Positions 5,935-10,189 of a stretch of DNA of 10,189 nt are shown piece by piece. The stretch is taken from assembly GCA_002455215.1 (NCBI GenBank), contig DKKK01000138.1, positions 8,540 to 18,728 on the forward strand, given 5' to 3'. The translations under genes were made by a program, and so were the position numbers. Below the pieces are notes generated by a model, which made no database searches, was not told the origin of the DNA, and saw only the letters and a program-made list of their open reading frames with translations. How positions within the stretch are numbered: position 1 is the first letter of the stretch; each line of letters begins with the position of its first letter. Source of the stretch: Anaerolineales bacterium UBA6668 (GTDB taxonomy: Bacteria > Chloroflexota > Anaerolineae > Anaerolineales > UBA6668).

Positions 5935-6888
5935 CTAATTATTGTCCAGTTCGCCATTGCGGATACGACAATAACTTTCATACCGGTTAATGTCTATCAT
6001 ACCATACTCTACCGATTTTTTAACTGCACAACCAGATTCTTTAAGGTGTGTGCAGTCACTAAATTCACAGTCTGCTACCAAAGGCGCAATTTCTCGAAAA
6101 TAGGCATCTACTTCGTAGGGTTCAATGTCGTGTAAACCGATGGTGCGAATGCCAGGCGTGTCTGCCAACCACCCACCGCCCGGCAGTGGAATTAATTCGG
6201 GATAAACGGTGGTGTGCCGCCCTTTGGTAGTCGCACTACTCACCGCACTGACAGCCAAGCCCAACTCTGGGAACAACGCATTCAATAGCGAAGATTTTCC
6301 CACACCCGATGGACCGGTAAAAACTGAAATTCCCTGATGTAACGCTTGGCGTAAAATCTCTACCCCCTCGCCGTTTTTGGCGCTTACCAACAGGTAATCA
6401 TAACCAATTTTCTTGTAGGGCTTCATCCATTGCTCTACTTGCTCACGCTCCACTAAATCTACTTTGTTTAGGCAGATAGTGACTGGAATTTGGTCACGCT
6501 CGGCAATGACCAGCAAGCGGTCTAAAAAACGCAAATGGGGGGCTGGGTTGGCACATGCCAACACAAAGAATGCGCGGTCAATATTTGCCACCAATACTTG
6601 CCCCTGTACTGTCGTGCGTGGTTGATAGCGTTGGTTGCGTGCGCCACGGTCAGTATTGGCTTTTCGGGTGAGTGCATTGCGTCGCGGGTCAATTTTTTCG
6701 ATCATGCCAGTTCCATTCGGCAATAGGCTAATATGCACTGTGTCACCCAATGCTAGCAAGTCGGTTGCTTGGCGGGTTTGCTTGAGCCGTCCGCGCACTT
6801 GGCACACAATATCGTCTTGTGGGGTGTGTACAGTAAAAAAGCCGCTTTGAGCGCGTATCACCAGTCCACGGAGCATTTCATCTGACAT
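5935..6888 (-). CDS. rsgA: Ribosome small-subunit-dependent GTPase A
   Basis: This is a 317-residue protein of normal family length. RsgA (YjeQ/YloQ) is a circularly permuted GTPase that checks late 30S subunit maturation in the cytoplasm. Domains in order: an N-terminal OB-fold (about 5-70), the permuted GTPase with NKVD (141-144, G4) and SAK (169-171, G5) before GPSGVGKSS (192-200, G1), TTKGRHTT (220-227, G2) and DTPG (243-246, G3), then a zinc-binding segment Cys274, Cys279, His281, Cys287 in the typical C-x4-C-x-H-x5-C form, and a C-terminal helical part. All key residues are present. ATG 6888 is used; its ribosome site AGGT (6898-6895) overlaps the TAG of the upstream penicillin-binding protein gene, 8 bases away, suggesting translational coupling. 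Confidence 0.97.
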   Translation of the reverse strand: MSDEMLRGLVIRAQSGFFTVHTPQDDIVCQVRGRLKQTRQATDLLALGDTVHISLLPNGTGMIEKIDPRRNALTRKANTDRGARNQRYQPRTTVQGQVLVANIDRAFFVLACANPAPHLRFLDRLLVIAERDQIPVTICLNKVDLVEREQVEQWMKPYKKIGYDYLLVSAKNGEGVEILRQALHQGISVFTGPSGVGKSSLLNALFPELGLAVSAVSSATTKGRHTTVYPELIPLPGGGWLADTPGIRTIGLHDIEPYEVDAYFREIAPLVADCEFSDCTHLKESGCAVKKSVEYGMIDINRYESYCRIRNGELDNN

Positions 6889-6896
6889 AACGTTAC

Positions 6897-9212
6897 CTAC
6901 GGTTGGGGTGTTTCGGCGGGAAGTGAGCCATCACCGCCTTCGGGGGTTGGGGTTTCGGCAGGCAGTAAATCTGACCGTAAGCCGTAATCTTCTTCCCAGA
7001 GATAGTACCAGCCCGGCTTGTTCAAATAATAATTGACCAAAATGCGGCGGAACATGGGTGCGGCATATTCCGAACCTTGCCCTACGCGTTCCACCATCAC
7101 CACAATGGCAATGTCGGGCTTGCCTTCAATGCCCGGTGTGGAAAAACCGGCAAACCACGAATACGGTTTATAAGGCGGGTTTTCTGCCGTGCCAGTTTTG
7201 CCCCACACGGGCAGGTTTAGTTCGCGCGTCATCCAATACGCCGTACCCAGCGGCGCATCACTGTTATGTACGGCTTCCCACATTCCTTCGCGGATGGTTT
7301 CCAATGTTTCCGGCGAAATGGGGAGTGTACTCACCACTTCTGGTTTGACTTCCATCAAGGTATTGCCATCCAAATCTTTGACAGCGTTGACCATATAAGG
7401 GCGATACAGCGTGCCGCCGTTTGCCAGTGCCGCATAAGCCATCGCCATCTGCAGTGGGGTGACCAGCAAATCGCCTTGTCCAATAGCCAGATTCACATTG
7501 TCCCCAATCGTCCAACCGTCCGAGTTGGCGCTTGCCCAATCCGCATCAGGCACTAAACCGGGCTGTTCTTCTCCTTGAGATTGGTCTAGCCCCACAATGT
7601 TGGTTAGCCTGCCAAAACCAAATTCACGGGCAAAATTTGGCAGGTAGTTTGCATCCCATTGAAACAGTTCGTAGCCCGCTTGATAAAAATACGGGTTGCA
7701 CGACCGTTTGATCGCAGTAACGGCATTCACCGCACCGGTTGGGGGTTCGCCGTGGTCTAGCGTCCAGTCGCTTTTGCTTAAACCTGCCGAGGGTTGCTCC
7801 CATTGATAGGGGCAATCTTCAACGCGATCCTTCCAAAAAATGCCAGATTCCAGCGCGGCGGCGGCAGTGACCACCTTAAACACCGAGCCGGCGGGTACTT
7901 GTGCCTGAGCGGCACGGTTGAGAAAAACGCTATCCGGGTTACTGGTAACCTTGGCAAGGCTATTGGCGTTGATGTTGTAACCATCGAATAAGTTAGGGTT
8001 GACGGTGGGGCTGGAAGCCATTGCCAAAATTGCGCCGGTGTGAATATCCACCACCACCGCCGCGCCGGGCAAACCATCTAACGCCGCTTGTGCCACTCGT
8101 TGCAGTTCGCGGTCTAGTGTTGTTTCAATCACATTGGAAGGCTTGGTGATACTGTCTGCCAGTACTATTCCTGTGTGGGTATTGTCTGCCTCCAGCACCA
8201 CCAAAGACGCGCCTGCTTGCCCACGCAGGTACTGCTCTCCCCACAACTCAATCCCATGAACCCCCACTCGTTCAACGCCCAAATAACCTTGATCCAAATA
8301 CTTTTGCTTTTCTTCTTCCGAAATATAACGCGTGTACCCAACTGCGTGAGAGCCGCTATTAAAACCGTAGGTGTACAAGCGGGTGAGTTCACCGGTCGGG
8401 GGGTAGTTGTAGACAAACAAGCCGGGCCAGTTGTTCAGGTTTGCCCAATCTGCTTCGGCTTGTTCACGCGGTATCTCTCCAACGGGCACCCACTCCTGTG
8501 GGCTAGATTGAATGACAGCGGCACGAATGTCTCCTGCATAGCGCCCGGTCAGTTTGCCAGCATAGTTATACATTTTGCCCGCATTTTCAAGGTCTATTTG
8601 ATCCGGTTGAATGTACAGCGCTGTAGCTTCTGTTTGGAAGGCGAGCGCCAGCCCGTTGCGGTCATAAATGGTGCCACGTGGGGGAATTTTATATGCCATG
8701 TAGAACTTTCGTCCATTGACCAATTCTGGGTGTAGCAACGTAGTATCCCAGGCAATGCCCCATCTTCCGCCTTCCATACTTAGTTTCACCACATATTCGG
8801 TACGTAACGGACCAACCGCCCGCGTATGAATCGTGCCTTTGTAGCGAATCTCCGCTTGCGTGCCATCTACAAATTCAGAAAGAATCTCATACTCCACATT
8901 TAAAAAAGTTAGGGTGTTGGATTCTTCACTATAAAATTTAACAAAATTCTCTTGGCTAATCCCCCCTTGCGAAAGTGGCGAGAGTAAGCTGTACATGCCC
9001 ACATAATCTGCTTTGTTCCACGCATCCAAAAACGTCACCAGGGTACCCTTGGGGGCTGGTGCAGAAGTCGGTGCCTGTGTAGAGAATTCAATTGCGGCGG
9101 TTGGCAGGGGTGCGGTAGCAAATGGTGTACTGTCTGTAGCTGGCGGATTGCCACCTACCAATTGACAACCGACCAGCCCAAAGGTAATTATCAGTGGGAG
9201 AAAACGTTTCAT
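6897..9212 (-). CDS. Penicillin-binding lipoprotein, class B transpeptidase with MecA-like N-terminal domain
   Basis: This 771-residue protein is predicted to cross-link peptidoglycan stem peptides outside the membrane. The N-terminus is a short signal ending in a lipobox Leu13-Val-Gly-Cys16, so it should be lipid-anchored rather than held by the usual class B transmembrane helix. A Pro/Thr/Ala-rich linker runs to about 55. Next is an NTF2-like domain like that of MecA/PBP2a (about 56-160), then the dimerisation region beginning at PPRGTIYDRNG (177-187). The transpeptidase domain has Ser443-Val-Phe-Lys446 (SxxK, acyl-serine), Ser504-Cys-Asn506 (SxN) and Lys672-Thr-Gly674 (KTG), so all three active-site motifs are intact. 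The C-terminal tail carries LPAETP twice and is Pro/Glu-rich. Start ATG 9212 lies 15 bases after the maf stop and has no clear Shine-Dalgarno, so coupling to maf is likely. Similarity to MecA is architectural; drug resistance cannot be inferred. Confidence 0.93.
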   Translation of the reverse strand: MKRFLPLIITFGLVGCQLVGGNPPATDSTPFATAPLPTAAIEFSTQAPTSAPAPKGTLVTFLDAWNKADYVGMYSLLSPLSQGGISQENFVKFYSEESNTLTFLNVEYEILSEFVDGTQAEIRYKGTIHTRAVGPLRTEYVVKLSMEGGRWGIAWDTTLLHPELVNGRKFYMAYKIPPRGTIYDRNGLALAFQTEATALYIQPDQIDLENAGKMYNYAGKLTGRYAGDIRAAVIQSSPQEWVPVGEIPREQAEADWANLNNWPGLFVYNYPPTGELTRLYTYGFNSGSHAVGYTRYISEEEKQKYLDQGYLGVERVGVHGIELWGEQYLRGQAGASLVVLEADNTHTGIVLADSITKPSNVIETTLDRELQRVAQAALDGLPGAAVVVDIHTGAILAMASSPTVNPNLFDGYNINANSLAKVTSNPDSVFLNRAAQAQVPAGSVFKVVTAAAALESGIFWKDRVEDCPYQWEQPSAGLSKSDWTLDHGEPPTGAVNAVTAIKRSCNPYFYQAGYELFQWDANYLPNFAREFGFGRLTNIVGLDQSQGEEQPGLVPDADWASANSDGWTIGDNVNLAIGQGDLLVTPLQMAMAYAALANGGTLYRPYMVNAVKDLDGNTLMEVKPEVVSTLPISPETLETIREGMWEAVHNSDAPLGTAYWMTRELNLPVWGKTGTAENPPYKPYSWFAGFSTPGIEGKPDIAIVVMVERVGQGSEYAAPMFRRILVNYYLNKPGWYYLWEEDYGLRSDLLPAETPTPEGGDGSLPAETPQP

Positions 9213-9227
9213 ATAGTCAAAACTTAA

Positions 9228-9884
9228 CTAAACAGAAAGATAACGACACCCACAAGGGGTGGTGGTGGCTAAGTGGGTAACGCGTTGCACAGCAAAGCCG
9301 CATGTCGCTAGTTTTTCTTGCACTTGGCAGAGCGGCAGACCCATAATGCCGGCATAACAGCCATCATACGCTTCTACTACGCGAAATTCGGTGTTTTGGA
9401 TCGCGTATGCCCCCGCTTTGTCCAGTGGGTCACCACTAGCGACATAGCGTTCAATTTCAGCGTCACTCATCGGGTGTAGCAAAACATGGTTTTGGGTAGT
9501 TTGCAAATGCTGAACGACTTCCCCATTGGGCGTGCGCCCTTCCAATGCCCAGACAGTCACCACTTGATGGGTTTTTCCACGCAATTGCCGAAGCATTTGC
9601 GTGGCATGGGGCGAATTTTCAGGTTTCCCCAAAATTTCTCCACCCAGAATCACGCTGGTATCAGCCGCCAGAACCCAAGCGTGGGGAAAACGCTCTGCCA
9701 ACGTGCGGGCTTTGGTTTGCGCCATTCGACTGACATAAGCCAGCGACTCTTCCTGTGGAAAAGGCGTTTCATCTATATCTGCCCCTTGCACGGCGAATGG
9801 AATGCCTAGCAAGCGCAGTAAAGCTTGGCGGCGCGGAGAACTACTAGCGAGAATAAAGGCAGGGTGGCTCACGGGTTGGGTCAT
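9228..9884 (-). CDS. maf: Maf family nucleoside triphosphate pyrophosphatase
   Basis: This is a 218-residue protein. Maf enzymes hydrolyse non-canonical or certain canonical NTPs (dTTP, UTP or m7GTP by subfamily) to monophosphate and pyrophosphate and are linked to septum control. Seen: the substrate loop LASSSPRR (12-19), KAR at 58-60, AADTSVILGGEILGKP (73-88) with the likely catalytic Asp75, and DKAGAYAIQ (155-163), followed by GIMGLPL (179-185). The pattern fits the YhdE-like (dTTP/UTP) branch better than the YceF branch, with modest certainty. The family is usually about 190-200 residues; here the last ~15 residues, with a Cys-Gly-Cys, extend past the usual end. I prefer ATG 9884 to the in-frame TTG at 9893; neither has a strong ribosome site. 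It is the first gene of the maf-pbp-rsgA cluster. Confidence 0.95.
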   Translation of the reverse strand: MTQPVSHPAFILASSSPRRQALLRLLGIPFAVQGADIDETPFPQEESLAYVSRMAQTKARTLAERFPHAWVLAADTSVILGGEILGKPENSPHATQMLRQLRGKTHQVVTVWALEGRTPNGEVVQHLQTTQNHVLLHPMSDAEIERYVASGDPLDKAGAYAIQNTEFRVVEAYDGCYAGIMGLPLCQVQEKLATCGFAVQRVTHLATTTPCGCRYLSV

Positions 9885-10189
9885 ACTGGACAAAGGCGAA
9901 TTTTTCAGGCATACCGAGTCTATTCAACACGGGCTAAACAATTTTTACCCGTAACGAAAACAGCAGTATAGCACAGTCTTTTCAAAAGTTTGGCTAAACA
10001 ACTGCCTATAAGGGCTGTCTAACCATCTACTCAGGTTTTTCGCACGTGTTTACTTTTGGGTAATTGCCTATATCCGACATCGGCTATTTCAACACACCAC
10101 TAGAGATTGAGCTGTGCAAAAGCCTTGTACGCACTCAACCTATACTTAGCACGGTCACAGATTGCGGCTTTTTTGACCAGAACGCAACG
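9885..10189. other. Right-end non-coding stretch, with a possible 3' end of another minus-strand gene
   Basis: About 305 bases with no recognisable complete gene. Contents: the candidate maf promoter; a 10-bp direct repeat GGCTAAACAA (9932-9941 and 9992-10001, 60 bases apart); a small palindrome CTTTTCAAAAG just upstream of the -10 box; and a minus-strand frame open from the window edge to a TAG at 10102-10100 (29 codons, with DRAKYRLSAYKAFAQ). The opposite strand in the same codon register is also open from 10064 to the edge, so which one is coding, if either, cannot be decided here. No tRNA or other structured RNA is recognised. Confidence 0.4.
9965..9973 (-). promoter_or_regulatory. Candidate extended -10 promoter for the maf cluster
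   Basis: The minus strand reads TGCTATACT (9973-9965): TATACT with a TG one base upstream, the extended -10 form that can work with a poor -35. It lies about 80 bases before the maf start. No good -35 is seen at 16-18 bases upstream. The nearby TTGAAA is only 9 bases away and cannot serve as the -35. Confidence 0.35.

Noticed and set aside
6897..6965. LPAET near the C-terminus of the penicillin-binding protein as a sortase LPxTG signal
   Set aside because: The Thr is followed by Pro rather than Gly, the motif occurs twice, and no hydrophobic segment with a basic tail follows. The protein already has an N-terminal lipid anchor.
8175..8735. 186-codon open frame on the plus strand
   Set aside because: It lies wholly antisense to the well-supported penicillin-binding protein coding region and its translation shows no recognisable domain.
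9926..9953. ACGGG ... CCCGT inverted repeat upstream of maf as a terminator or operator
   Set aside because: Only five base pairs pair around a long AT-rich loop, which is expected by chance in this gap.

Overview
The window looks like chromosomal sequence of a free-living bacterium of roughly balanced base composition. I infer a member of the Chloroflexota (Anaerolineae-like), with moderate to low confidence. The reasons are an archaeal/bacterial-type glycogen debranching enzyme, a class B penicillin-binding protein made as a lipoprotein, and an anchored surface protein with duplicated 'LGxPxG ... FEYG ... LG' modules of a sort I associate with that phylum. No mobile element, CRISPR array, rRNA or tRNA is visible.

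Layout. Left part, plus strand: the 3' two thirds of a glycogen debranching enzyme gene cut by the window edge, followed two bases later by an alpha/beta hydrolase gene (1-2167). A perfect 15-bp inverted repeat closes this pair where it meets the convergent phosphofructokinase gene. From there to the right end every recognised gene is on the minus strand. In order of transcription they are maf (nucleotide pyrophosphatase), a MecA-like penicillin-binding lipoprotein and rsgA (ribosome assembly GTPase), a tight three-gene cluster at 9884-5935. Then come a hairpin-rich 241-bp gap, a membrane-anchored surface protein of unknown function (5693-4722), a 235-bp gap with a good promoter, and a 754-residue 6-phosphofructokinase (4486-2222).

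The standout is the phosphofructokinase. It is a tandem fusion of two PFK domains and reads along its whole length like the animal/fungal enzyme rather than the usual ~320-residue bacterial enzyme. The N half keeps the ATP-type catalytic residues. The C half has lost the phosphoryl-donor and metal residues but keeps most of the sugar-phosphate pocket, with the same Arg-to-Gln change in the GHxQQGG motif that I recall from the eukaryotic regulatory half. The debranching enzyme (glycogen to glucose) and this PFK (glycolytic commitment) lie convergently and would act in the same carbon flow.

The non-coding stretches carry more structure than usual. The pfk -10 box is bracketed by two identical 7-bp direct repeats. 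The leader of the surface-protein gene contains a terminator-like hairpin plus T-run directly before its ribosome binding site, with an upstream segment able to form a competing pairing. The last ~300 bases (9885-10189) hold a candidate maf promoter and possibly the 3' end of a further minus-strand gene.
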